Shown here in pieces: positions 29,889 through 40,383 of a stretch of DNA of 64,000 nucleotides. The notes under the pieces were generated by a model that had not been told where the DNA came from, made no database searches, and saw nothing but the letters and a program-made list of their open reading frames with translations. Position 1 is the stretch's first letter. Each line of letters starts with the position of its first letter. The stretch lies in assembly GCF_048128805.1 (NCBI RefSeq), contig NC_136012.1, forward strand, positions 7,510,121-7,574,120, written 5' to 3'. This stretch comes from Centroberyx gerrardi. Its lineage: Eukaryota > Chordata > Actinopteri > Beryciformes > Berycidae. Both the position numbers and the translations under genes were made by a program.

Positions 29889-29915
29889 GTTTCACAGAAA
29901 TCAAAACCGAAAGTG
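29889..29915 (+). promoter_or_regulatory. sting1: ISRE/IRF-like element upstream of sting1
   Basis: AGTTTC is followed by CAGAAATCAAAACCGAAAGTG, containing GAAA half-sites in IRF/ISGF3-like spacing (GAAATCAAAACCGAAAG). It lies about 95-120 bp before the candidate first-exon donor. STING is interferon-inducible in vertebrates, so an ISRE here is expected. Function is inferred. Confidence 0.5.
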
Positions 29916-29929
29916 CTGGTTTGAAGCGA

Positions 29930-30007
29930 GGGAGGCAGAGAGGAAAGGCAGGAGGAGGGAAGACAAAGGAAATCTCTCTTTAGCTGGATCACAGTGAACG
30001 GATCAAG
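29930..30007 (+). other. sting1: Candidate sting1 non-coding first exon
   Basis: A strong donor AAG|GTGAGT occurs at 30,007/30,008 just downstream of the ISRE-like element. The purine-rich segment before it has no ATG-initiated long frame. The start codon exon at 31,208 directly follows an acceptor-like CCCCAACAG, which implies a 5' UTR exon upstream. The transcription start is not determined. Confidence 0.45.
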
Positions 30008-30501
30008 GTGAGTCCCGGCTCGTTTTTGCTGGTCTAGTTTTAAAATGCAGCTTTGTTGGAGACAGGGAGTAAGTGTCCCTTGCCAAATTAAAATTTTCCT
30101 CCAGTGCACACTTGAAATAGGCATCAGGCACCGTTGACAGAGATCAAAAAGGCTTTCTGACCCAAAGAAGAGAATCAAAGTATGTTGGCTCTTTTTCAGC
30201 ATAGCTAAAACTCAAAACAGGTTGATTTTGTTTGGGAATAGTTTACTCTGCCATTTAGCAAGCACTGCTCCAGTTGCATTGTGGTTGTACGGGATAGCTG
30301 CACATTTGGATGTGTGTAATTGTATGTGTGTGGGTAGCAAGGCGTTACTACAGATGGGCAGAGATACATCAAAATGAGTCTACAAATTAGTCTTTGAACA
30401 TTGCATCAAAATAAATTCAACATATTCTGCGTAAAATTGTCAAAATCTATCTAAGATAGATAGATATAATTACTGATAATTGTCCGATACATACATTACC
30501 A

Positions 30502-30532
<31 letters not shown>

Positions 30533-31207
30533 AATGTATGATGACCACGGCAGCAGTTTAAGACCTTAGACAGATTCCATTTACAAGTCAAACTCTTCAA
30601 GAACATAAGTGAATATAACCAAAATGTGGATGGTCAAATAAATTCTGCATTGTATCTTTAACAGTTGCAGTCTTTCATCAGCCATAACCCCCTACATTTC
30701 ACACCATGATGTGAGCCAGTAGACTTGCAGGTGGACAGGTTCAGTGGCTTTTCAGCCAGCTGCCATATACTGTAGGCTCTCTGTTCTTATTGTAATGTTG
30801 CATTCAACTGATGAAATGACGATTGACTGATGATTTATACAAGGTGTGCCGTCATTGCAGAACACACAAAATGTTAAGAATGTGTTTCAACTGGCACTTA
30901 AACAAACAAATGTAATGTATTGTCTGTATGATGTAAGGCATGTCCAAAACTGAACACTCTTGTACAAAAATTCATTTGATTTGGGAGTTATTGTTGAATT
31001 TGGAGTTGAGTTTGAATTCCCTAGGACATTTTTTCCTAGTGAAATGATGAAAATGGGAGAAAAATGCACCGTCTGAAGCCTCACAGAACAATACTAATGT
31101 GAAAATACAGGGGGTTGTTTGGGTGAACTGCCCCTTTAATAGCAGGGCACGTCCAGCACATGTTTTGCCAGATTGTACCCTGACACTGGGTGACCGCTCC
31201 CCAACAG

Positions 31208-31434
31208 ATGCAGCGCCTCGGAGGTCAGGAGGCTCTGGTCCCTCGGCCTCGTGGGAGCTTGCCCAAGGTGTGCGCCTCGTCGCTGGCCGCCATAGCGATA
31301 GCGGGCTTCCTGCTTCTGTCTCCCGAAATGTCATGCGGCCTGGTTGCCATGGTGATACTCGTCCTGACCCTGGGCCCTCTGCTGCATGGACTGTGTCTTC
31401 TGGCAGAGGAGATGTTTTGCCACGCGAACACGAG
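31208..31434 (+). CDS. sting1: sting1 first coding exon (N-terminus, TM1-TM2)
   Basis: The acceptor CCCCAACAG abuts the ATG and the donor is GTGAGG. It encodes a basic N-terminus, TM1 ([14 protein letters not shown]), TM2 ([16 protein letters not shown]) and [13 protein letters not shown]. It ends two bases into an Arg codon. Confidence 0.9.
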
Positions 31435-31823
31435 GTGAGGGGAAGGTGTGTTGTGTGAATGTGTGTGTGTGTTATAGTCATTTGGGGAAAGAGGAGAGAA
31501 AGAGTGAGTCTGTGGTGACATTTGATAGCCTCTATATCACAGCAGTGGTATTGTTAGTGTTTCTCAAAATGTTTCCCATAAACCACGTCGCTTCATGTCT
31601 CCCCCTCCCTGTGTGCATTCGTTTTCTCTTTCTTTACTGAATAAGATAAAGAAGCGGAAGTGATTTTTCCATCGGCCTTTCACTCCTTCCACCATCTGCC
31701 ACTCCCAGAAACTAAAAGCTTTAGCTCTGTCTGTCTCTGAATGAAGGCGGTAATGCTTAATTCGTGTTAAAATGCCACAATTAGCACCTTAATGTGTGTC
31801 TTTTTTATTCACCCAGTACAATC

Positions 31824-31859
<36 letters not shown>

Positions 31860-33845
31860 TCTCTCTCTCTCTCTCCCAGGTACCGAGGCAGAGGGCTGCT
31901 GCACCCCATGCTGGCAGCCTGCGGTCTGGGTGGGAGGACGCTGTTGGCCGCAGGACTGGCAGGCCTTCTGCTCTACCTGGACGGACAGCCTCTGCCGGAG
32001 AAAAGCCAGTGCTGGACGCTCCTGCTCCTGGCCTCGGCCCTCTACCCGCTGTTCAAGACCCTGGGAGTCCTGGTGAGGCCCGACACTCACAGACAGCATT
32101 GTCCTGGTTGTTTTGGGAGTCTCTGTTTGTCACTTTGTTTATTCGTACTTCCATTCATCCTCTCTGCTCTCTGTTTTCTTTCTCTACACACGCACACTAG
32201 GGCTGCGCCATTAACTGAAAAAACTCAAAACATTGCAATAGGAACTGCTTCAATTTCCAAGCACAGGACTTGAAGGAATCTTGGACCAGCATGGTGGGTT
32301 AGAGAAAATAGAGCTAGAGAGACGGGGCATCGTGACCCAGGGCTTCTCGACCCTGTTTCTGCCGGGCTTTGACAACTGCTTTGAAAACAATTTCAGGATT
32401 ACGGCTCAGAAGGAAAGACCATTACATTTCAGTCTCTACTGCTTGCGAGTCCTGTGCCCCAGGAAAATGGTTCTGACGTGGTTATGAGTCTTTGAAAAGA
32501 AACTAATCTGTAATTCACATATAGAGCTCCACTGAGAATCTCCATTAAGATATTTTCTGGTAAAGAACTGACTGGCACTAGCCTAACAATAAAGTTCATT
32601 TGAGTTTAGAAATTGAAACAAGTAACCTGTGAGTCTACAAATTCAGTCTCTTAAAGAGTCGCTAGAGCAGTTCCATACTTCATAACACCAGCATCACAAA
32701 TCCTGTTCCTGTTTCCTGTTCCTCTTCCTGTCCTAGACCACAGGAATACATGTATAATAGCCATTTGGGAATCTCTCTTCAGTGCTTTTTATCGTTATTT
32801 TCAATGGAAAGGTCAAGCTCTTGCACGTCTCTGACAGCGCTGAGAGCTTACTTCCTAGGTAGAGGTGAAAAATATTTCAGCTTTAGTAAAAGGGAGCATA
32901 CTTTAGACTTTTCAGAAGTCCTGTAGCAACAATTAGAGCCATGACCAGCCGTTCCTGAAGCATTAGCACTACTGCCTCCAAAAGAGGTGGATGGTCAACC
33001 ACAACACATATAGATTGCTTGCACATAATGTAGATTGGTAAAGTGAGTGTTATTCCCTTTAAAGGATAAGTTCAGTGATTTTGGACCTATATATAATTTG
33101 TCTCCTAGATACCTGTGGTATTTGGATCCACAGAGAATATTGACTCCTGAATCAGCTGTATGTAAGAGACAAATTTTATATAGGTCCAAAAAAGTCACTG
33201 AACTTATCCTGGTCTTGCTGAGAAAAGTCAGGTCATTAATTTGGCATTTCTGCAGTTAAAATAGGTTGAAAATAAGTTTTCATTGCCAAGAGGGACCGTG
33301 ACACTCACAAAGCGACCTCAAAGAATGTGTTGATTACTTTAAGTATGAATAAAAATTGTTTTCTATCATCTTTAACGTTACTCTGATCCACTGCTTCTGA
33401 GTCCTGATGGCACCTGGCGACATTTTGGGTTCAAATCCAGCTCAAAGACCTTGGGTGTAATCCCGTCTCTCCTTTGTCTCCTGTCTAAAAACACAGTCAC
33501 CCTACCTAGAAAAGAGCAGCTCAGGTGCAGGTCCTTTTCTTCTTTGGCCCGACGCCTCCAAAGGCGTCTGCAGGGTCCTGAGTAGAGGTGAGATGCTGTA
33601 ACATCCTTCCGGCTGTTTTTTCCGTGGTGGGTGTGCAGGGTCCGTCGGAGGTGGAGGTGTCAGACATCTGTGAGGGGAGGAAGATGAACGTGGCTCACGG
33701 CCTGGCCTGGTCCTTCTACCTGGGCTACCTGCGACTGGTGCTGCCACGTCAGTAACATGGACACACACACACACACACACACGGAGGAGGCTGATTCACA
33801 GGAGGCTCATTCACACTAGCCCACTAGTTTCCGGATGGTTGTGTA

Positions 33846-33878
<33 letters not shown>

Positions 33879-34785
33879 TCCACCCAGGGTTGGAGGACTC
33901 CATCGCAGCGTTTCGTGCCACCCATCAGGCCGGTCCCTTCAAGGGGCGCGGCTCCAGGAAGCTCCTCATCCTCGTCCCCCTCAACGCCAACATCGCTCAC
34001 AAGCTGGAGGACGAGGACAACAACATCCGTTTCCACGACAACCTCCCCAACACCGAGATAGACAGGGCCGGGGTGCGGGGGCGGGTCTACAAGCACAGCG
34101 TCTACAGCGTATTGGACGAGCAGGGGAAGGTAGGCGGGGATCGTACAGGTGATTGGAAGTCAGGGGTTGAAGATTGCAGATCACATAAAACAGGATGAAA
34201 GTAATCTGATTACAAAAAATAATGAGTAATAAGTAATCTGTTAAAATGTAAAAAAAAACAACAACAAAAAAAGTAATTAAGTTACATTTACTTGAAATGT
34301 AGATACTTGTTGGATTACTCAAAAATCTGTAAGAACATAGATACTAAAATACTTTCATCCATCTTTAAATAATAGTTGGTACTGGCTGTATATGATCAGA
34401 ATTTAAAATTTTAGATTGTAAATTGGAGACGAAAGTGCATATTTTATAGGTTTTGGGGGCATATAGGAGCCTAAAGGAACTTAAAGTAACTACAGTATCT
34501 TACATTACTTTGTTAGTTCTGTGGATAACATTACTGATCACAATGTTAAGCAGATAATCAGTAATCTGAAAGTAACCTGCCCAACCCTGTTCTAAGTGTT
34601 GGGTGGGTTTGTAACAACCAGGATACAGAAAGCAGTCCATGCACATCCTGGCGCCCACTGAGCTTTACTTGTGCTGTAATTCAACTCAATGTTGGTCTTT
34701 TTATTGCCAGTGTGGGTTGAAAGATTCAGTGTGCTGGTGTGTTGTTTTTTTTCCTTTGATCAGATTTGTAAAGACTGCACAGCTC

Positions 34786-34852
<67 letters not shown>

Positions 34853-35780
34853 TGGGTAGAGTCAGACTCAAGGAGCTGTTTAAGTATGGTTTTTCAATAT
34901 TTCTGGATAGCATTCCAATGTGCTCTTTATCTCATGTGTTTGATATAGCAAATCTAACAATGACTAGTCAAAACTAACTCTATAATTGGGTGAAGTCAGT
35001 GGAGGGTTGAGTCCAAGTCAAGACTGAAACCAAAGCAAGTTGAGCCTCGTTTGAGACCGACACCAAAATAAACCAAAAAAATCTTTCAAAGTGATTATGG
35101 AAATGATACATGGCGATATTTTCAAGTATAGGTATATATATAGTTCTCATGCTTCTTTGTCTGACATTATTTACTTCAAAATATCTGAGCTGAGACCCAG
35201 ACTGAGACAAATAAAGTCTGAGTCCAAAATCCAAAACAATGTTAGCTCCTGGTTTATCTCGGCCCTTATTGCTTCAATTCCCATGGTGATGTATTGATTT
35301 GAAGAATTTCGTTTCACTCTAAAATTCATTATCTAAGCTTTTGACGAAAGGACTCATAGTATGTGACAGCCAAATATGAGTTTCAAACTGATTTTGAGGC
35401 TGTAAAAGGAATGTTTACATTTGCATTGCCTTCTGAACATTGATGACCTGTACTTTGGCCTATGATAGGTTAAGAAAGTTGAAAAAGGCAATAATCCATG
35501 CCAGTAAACCTAAAAGTCATATGCCCAAATACAGTCTGGATCTGGAGTCTTGAAGATGCTATTGGTTACCTACAGTACATCACCTCAGGCAGTGTTCCCC
35601 CTTGTACAGCACATCATTAGCACCACCTCCTGGTTAAACCTTGGAACTGGCTTGTGGAGAACCAAAGAACAGGAAAACACAGCAATAGCACCATCTACCT
35701 GTGAAACATGGTACTGAAACATTCAAAGAGTCCTCAAAGGTCTCCCAAACCTTTGAGGACTCTGGATGTCTCATTTACTC

Positions 35781-35843
<63 letters not shown>

Positions 35844-37142
35844 CAGGCCCATGAGTGTGTGGTGGAGTACGCCACGCCCCTGCTGACGCTCTACAGCATG
35901 TCCCAGGAGAGCAGCGCTGGGTTCGGGGAGCCGGAGCGCAGGCAACAGGTCCTCCTCTTCTACAGGACGCTGCAGGACATCCTGGAGCAGTCGCTGGAGT
36001 GCCGCAACCGCTACCGCCTCATCCTGCTCAACGGTGGGAAGTGTGTGTGTGTGTGTGTGTGTGACCTTTGTACCCATCTCACGGCACAAGACAGACTGTT
36101 TTGGGAGATTTCAGCTTTCCACTTTCCACGTTTTATGCCACTCCTGTGCTTTTATATAAGTTTTGCCAGTGTTGATGCATACTGGGCCTGTTGCTGTGAG
36201 GAACTTTTCTCTGGCTTTGGTCCAGTTATCTCCTAGAACTTACGGTCGATGCTAAATACCATTAGGCATAATCATTCTGAGTGATTTGTGCTCATATGGC
36301 CCCTTCATCTTTGTGAAAACCCCAGTCTCACACACACTGCTTCAGATCCTCCCATAGACGTTCAATATCTGGTTATTAAGAAGCTCTTGGCAATATGATG
36401 GTAGTCATATTGCCAAGAGCTTCTCAATATCTGGTTATTAAGAAGCTCTTGGCAATATGATTAACATCATTGCCAAGTTCTTCAAAGAAGTGTTTGACCT
36501 CAGCCTGAGAGATGAAAATGGAAGAGTTTTCCAAGACTAAGGGGAGATTGGATTGATTCTGTGAGGGGAAATGTAGTCCAGCAGACAGCAGAATCCCTCA
36601 CTGTTGGGGGAACTTTATGTTTTAATTTTGACCCATAATTTATGTGTAGGAAAATTCACTGACTCTCATAACTTCAGAGAATGCAAAAAAGTTAATCTTT
36701 GTGAATATGAGTGAGTAGATTTCATGGCTATACAGACCAGGGAACTACTTTCGAACTACTTTAGAAAAAGACGACAAGCAGGACTTTTGTGAAACCACCT
36801 TGGTGTGGAAAATCCCCAAACTGACCCCAGATCTGCCTTTATGCAACTTCCCGCTCTTCTTCTCTCCTTGTAGACGAGCATGAGGAAGACCCTCACTTCC
36901 TGTCCAAGGTCATCCTCAGACACCTGCAGCAGCAGGAGAAGGAGGAGTTCTGCCTCACCCCGCCCCCCCACCGAGAGATGGCGCACCCATTCGCCACTCA
37001 TCCAACTGCCCCGCCCATGAAAGGTGATTGGCACCAGCCGGATCCAATGAGCAGGGAGCCCACACTCATGTTCAGCCTGGAGAAGCCACAGCCGCTCAGG
37101 GAGGCTGTGGAGAGCACGGACCATTATCAAGGAACCACATAA
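31208..37142 (+). CDS. sting1: Stimulator of interferon genes (STING), complete coding region
   Basis: ER-resident receptor for 2'3'-cGAMP and cyclic dinucleotides. It relays cGAS signals to TBK1/IRF3 and NF-kB. The six coding exons are 31208-31434, 31880-32072, 33639-33747, 33888-34129, 35847-36033 and 36874-37142, giving 408 residues (human 379). Four hydrophobic helices lie at about 22-38, 43-66, 92-108 and 119-140. The RYR motif and one of the two palmitoylation cysteines (human C88; C91 is Gly) are seen. Ligand-pocket residues are conserved: Y170 (human Y167), R236 (R232), R242 and Y244 (R238/Y240), E264 and T267-P268 (E260, T263-P264). The C-terminal tail is variant: TLMFS replaces LLIS around the IRF3-docking serine (S387), and PQPLREA replaces PLPLRTD. 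I chose the ATG at 31,208 because it follows the acceptor. Confidence 0.95.
31880..32072 (+). CDS. sting1: sting1 coding exon 2 (TM3-TM4)
   Basis: The acceptor is (CT)n CCCAG and the donor GTGAGG. It encodes [20 protein letters not shown]3 and TM4. Phase fits both neighbours. Confidence 0.9.
33061..33212. mobile_element. Fold-back MITE in sting1 intron
   Basis: Inverted ends of about 42 bp surround a core of about 65 bp. The left arm starts AGGATAAGTTCAGTGATTTT; the right arm is the reverse complement of AGGATAAGTTCAGTGACTTT and continues with GGACCTATATA. It could form one long hairpin in the pre-mRNA. Confidence 0.75.
33398..33490 (+). repeat. tRNA-derived SINE fragment in sting1 intron
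   Basis: GGGTTCAAATCC matches a tRNA B box and is followed by a CAGCTCAAAGACC body and a CTCCTTTGTCTCCTGTCT tail, as in fish SINEs. The A box is degenerate. Confidence 0.45.
33639..33747 (+). CDS. sting1: sting1 coding exon 3 (start of cyclic-dinucleotide-binding domain)
   Basis: The acceptor is GTGTGCAG and the donor GTCAGT. It encodes [20 protein letters not shown], then [10 protein letters not shown]. This is the dimer-interface helix with the stacking Tyr (human Y167). Confidence 0.92.
33888..34129 (+). CDS. sting1: sting1 coding exon 4 (cyclic-dinucleotide-binding domain, lid)
   Basis: The acceptor is (TG)n TCTCCACCCAG and the donor GTAGGC. It encodes [23 protein letters not shown] and the [17 protein letters not shown] lid strand containing the cGAMP-contacting Arg and Tyr. 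Confidence 0.92.
34161..34590. mobile_element. TTACT-rich MITE-like element in sting1 intron
   Basis: AGTAATCTGATTAC near the left end is mirrored by CAGTAATCTGAAAGTAACCTG and CCCAACCCTG at the right, with AAGTTACATTTACTT in between. It resembles fish repeats with CAGGGTTGGGCAGGTTAC ends. No coding sequence. Confidence 0.5.
34791..34850 (+). repeat. (AG)30 microsatellite in sting1 intron
   Basis: Thirty uninterrupted AG dinucleotides. The surrounding intron sequence (34,591-35,781) shows no other clear feature. Confidence 0.9.
35782..35841 (+). repeat. (TG)n microsatellite abutting the sting1 exon 5 acceptor
   Basis: About 29 uninterrupted TG units end directly at GAGCAG, so the repeat itself serves as the polypyrimidine region of the acceptor. 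Confidence 0.9.
35847..36033 (+). CDS. sting1: sting1 coding exon 5
   Basis: The acceptor is GAGCAG and the donor GTGGGA. It encodes [17 protein letters not shown] (containing the EYATP ligand-pocket motif), then the helix [18 protein letters not shown]. Confidence 0.92.
36361..36475 (+). repeat. Perfect 20-bp hairpin plus direct repeat in the last sting1 intron
   Basis: AGAAGCTCTTGGCAATATGA (36,379-36,398) and its exact reverse complement (36,405-36,424) are separated by TGGTAG. The preceding segment TTCAATATCTGGTTATTAAG and the left arm then recur directly at about 36,423-36,462. Confidence 0.9.
36874..37142 (+). CDS. sting1: sting1 last coding exon (C-terminal signalling tail)
   Basis: The acceptor is CTCCTTGTAG. 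It encodes [20 protein letters not shown], an extended proline/histidine-rich linker, then [20 protein letters not shown] and STDHYQGTT, with TAA at 37,140-37,142. The linker is longer than in human STING. The tail carries a [12 protein letters not shown] ending resembling the fish-specific extension. Confidence 0.9.
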
Positions 37143-37149
37143 CCATACA

Positions 37150-37194
<45 letters not shown>

Positions 37195-37397
37195 CTCAAC
37201 AGTCATGATATTCTGTCTCCAGCATAAAATGTATGGTACAAAGCATTTCGCTCTTTGTCAGTAAGCATACAGTCAAGATTTCAGAATAGGAATAAGAAAA
37301 TTTAGTGCATCTTATAACTGCTCAACTGTGCTAGTAGCGATGTTTGAATTTAGTTTTATAGGTCTAGTTTTGCCTAGTTTTAAACCAGCATTTAGGA

Positions 37398-37403
37398 AAT
37401 AAA
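37398..37403 (+). terminator. sting1: Polyadenylation signal AATAAA of sting1
   Basis: AATAAA about 256 bp after the stop, followed within about 20-30 bp by GT-rich sequence (GTTTGTGTTTC). A (CA)n repeat occupies 37,148-37,192 of the short 3' UTR. Confidence 0.7.
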
Positions 37404-37424
37404 TGCAAACATTTCTGAGAAGTT

Positions 37425-38985
37425 GAGTTTGTGTTTCATTTCACCTGAAGAGCTACCTGAGCAATGAAAGGAAGAGAGCAAGTTTAGATACATTCACAGA
37501 GGATGGCACATTGAGATGCTTCATCATCATCATCATCAACTGCTCCTCTCATCAAAACTGCTCTTTTAAGATTAGAAAATATGCGACAAGATGAAATTAC
37601 AGTAATGATCCTCATTGTGAAACTGGGTCTTTGCAGCAGAAATCAGTAATAGGATACAGCAAAGAAAGATAGGATATGAATAAGAATACAGCAAATGGGG
37701 ATATTAAAGGTAACACAATTGACAATTACACTCGAATGTATTAAGTACAAATATAAAAATGAAAAGGATGAATTTAGCTGTAGAAGATGGAGGTAAATTA
37801 TGTGCAAGACATACAGATCTCATATGTGCATTAGTTGTTGTCCACTTTATCAAAGACATTAGATGTTGTGTAAAAACCTTGTAACTCCAATTTTGGTGAT
37901 TTTTATTTTTTCACTTCAATTGAAGGATTACATGCTCCTCTGTGGGTTGAAAATAATTCTCCTTGACCTCTTGGGCTTGTGAAACCCTTTCAGAACCCAT
38001 TAGATAACATCACAAATGGATTGTCATCAAGCTAAAAGTAAGGCTGTTTTTCTTAGTTCCTGAAAGTTAAACTTTTGGAGATACAAGGTTTTCACCCAAC
38101 AGCGACGATATGTAAAGGAAAAGTGGAAAAGTGTCGTCTGATCTCATTATCAGAACTTATTTATAGCTGGAGGGAGCATAGAAATGTGTGCAGAAATATA
38201 TAGCTAGGCATTCAAACAGCAGTCGTGCAGTGGAAAAACCCCAGACAGTTGGTACAGACAGGCACCCGGCTTCAGCTCCCTCCCATTGGCTGAGACTGAG
38301 GTGCTGTACAGTCTGATGGCTGTCGGCACAAAAGAGCGTCCAAAGCGCACCGTGCTGCACCTCGGAGGGGATTGATCCAGCCCACACAGAGGGGGAGGGA
38401 GGTGTTGTTTGGGATGGAGTTCAGTTTTAGTCCTCCTCCTCGACCCGACAGCAGCGCCAGACATTTGAGCAAGTTTGTTGATCCTGCATCCCCCAGCATA
38501 GAACTATAAAGAACAGTGTGCTGGTTGGTAAAATATGTAGTCTGTTATATATGTTGCATATAATGAAAGACCTGAGCCTCCATAAGAAGTTTAAGATGGA
38601 ATATATACAACTGCAGTTATATTAGGCAGACTATAAATCACAGCAAGCCTTGGAGTCAGGAACTAGCAGCTTGATGTAAGCAGAAATGGGCAAAAATACT
38701 TCAAAATATATCTTGTTCCAAACTACAAATTTAGCAAAATAAATTCCCATATATTTGATTCCAGTATATGTATTTTGTATGTTTAAAATACATCTTTTAA
38801 ACAGTGAAACGTATGTAGGCATTCACACCTGGAAGCTGCTTGTGTGTCTTCTACTGTTGGCCACTGAGCAGCTCCACTGGACCAGTGTAAATGTGTAAAT
38901 GCAGTGTGGATGTCACTTAGCTTTTGAGTACAGCTTTTAAAAGATGGTATACCCAAGCTCTCTATAATAGAAGGACATTACAAAA
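37425..38985. other. Intergenic, no gene; one unclassified dispersed-repeat fragment
   Basis: AT-rich unique-looking sequence. A GC-richer block at about 38,215-38,505 (GTACAGTCTGATGGCTGTCG followed by AAAGAGCGTCC) resembles decayed LINE sequence of fish genomes, but no reverse transcriptase motif can be read in it. Confidence 0.4.
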
Positions 38986-40342
38986 ATAATCAGCGACCTC
39001 AGACTAAATTCTGATGAAAGTAAGGTCTCAATTCTTGTCCTCTCAGACCTAAGTGCAGCGTTTGATACGATTGACCATGATATCTTAATCAATCGTCTTG
39101 AAAAGTTGGTTGGTCTTTCTGACTGTGTGTTAAACTGGTTCAAAACATACATCAAAGGGAGAAAGTTGTATGTCAGTCTTGGAGATCATGTGTCTGAGAA
39201 ACATGACATCTGTTTTGGGGTTGCACAAGGGAGCTGCCTTGGTCCATTATTATTCTCACTATACATGCTGCCACTTGGTGACATCATTAGAGAGCACAAT
39301 GTATCTTTCCATAGTTATGCTGAACCAAATGATGCTGCAGCTATAAACTCCATTACTACCTGTATTTTGGCAATAAATAAATGGATGAGCAAACATTTTT
39401 TAAAGTTAAACAAGGACAAAACTGAAATCCTACTAGTCGGCCCTAAAACAAAAAGAGACATGCTGTTTAATAATCTGGGAACATTGACTCCCTGGATTCA
39501 ATCTGAGGTTACAAATCTTGGTGTTATCCTAGATTCAGATCTAAGCTTCAAGTCCCACATTAACAAGGTGACGAAAACATCATTTTTCCAACTTAGAAAC
39601 ATAGCTAAAGTACGACCATTTATAAATCAGAGGAGAGAGCACATTAGTCCAGTTTTAGCTGCTCTACACTGGCTTCCTGTAACATTTAGAATTGATTTTA
39701 AGGTCCTCCTCCTTATATACAAAGCCCTTAATGGGCTAGGACCAAGCTACATTGCTAACTCCCTTGTTCACTACCTGCCTTCAAGAACACTGCGATCATC
39801 TGCTGCTGGTTTATTGGAGGTTCCCAGCAACAGCCGAAAGAAAATCGTGGATGCAGTCTTTGTCAATTACGCCCCAAAGCTATGGAACACACTACCTATA
39901 GATATCAGGGAAGCCAGCTCGCTAAATATTTTTAAAAGAAAGCTAAAAACTTATCTCTTCACTTTAGCCTTTAACTAGCTCCTGATACAGGCCTGAAACT
40001 CTTTTTTGCACTTTGCTTCACACTTATTTCACTTTTACTTCACTGCTGCACTTCTTTTAAAATGTTGTATTTTACTTGATTTTATGCATCCTATGTACTC
40101 TATTTTTTTAACTTTATTTTTATTATTATTTTTCAGTGGGTTTTATTTTCCATCTTATGTTATGCTCATTCTATGTCTATTTTCATGTGAAGATGCATTT
40201 TATGTATTCTATTCTCCTCTTTATCTTATTCTCCCTATCATTATCAAGTTTTAATGTTTTAATGTTTAATGAAAGTTTAATTTCTTTGTTGTAAAGCACT
40301 TTGAGCTGCATTTCTTGTATGAAAGGTGCTATACAAATAAAG

Positions 40343-40382
<40 letters not shown>

Positions 40383-40383
40383 G
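38985..40383 (+). mobile_element. 5'-truncated L2-type LINE (reverse transcriptase C-terminal half and 3' end)
   Basis: The frame encodes LVLSDLSAAFDTIDHDIL, GVAQGSCLGPLLFSLYM, LKLNKDKTEILLVG and NLGVILDSDLSFKSHI, then HWLPVTFRIDFKVLLLIYKA, KLWNTLP and LKTYLF with TAG at 39,976-39,978. The reverse transcriptase catalytic YADD reads YAEP (39,316-39,327), so it is inactive. The 3' end is typical of L2: AAGCACTTTGAGCTGCAT, GGTGCTATACAAATAAAGTT and a terminal (ATT)n run (40,345-40,383). The endonuclease and the N-terminal reverse transcriptase part are missing. Confidence 0.88.
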
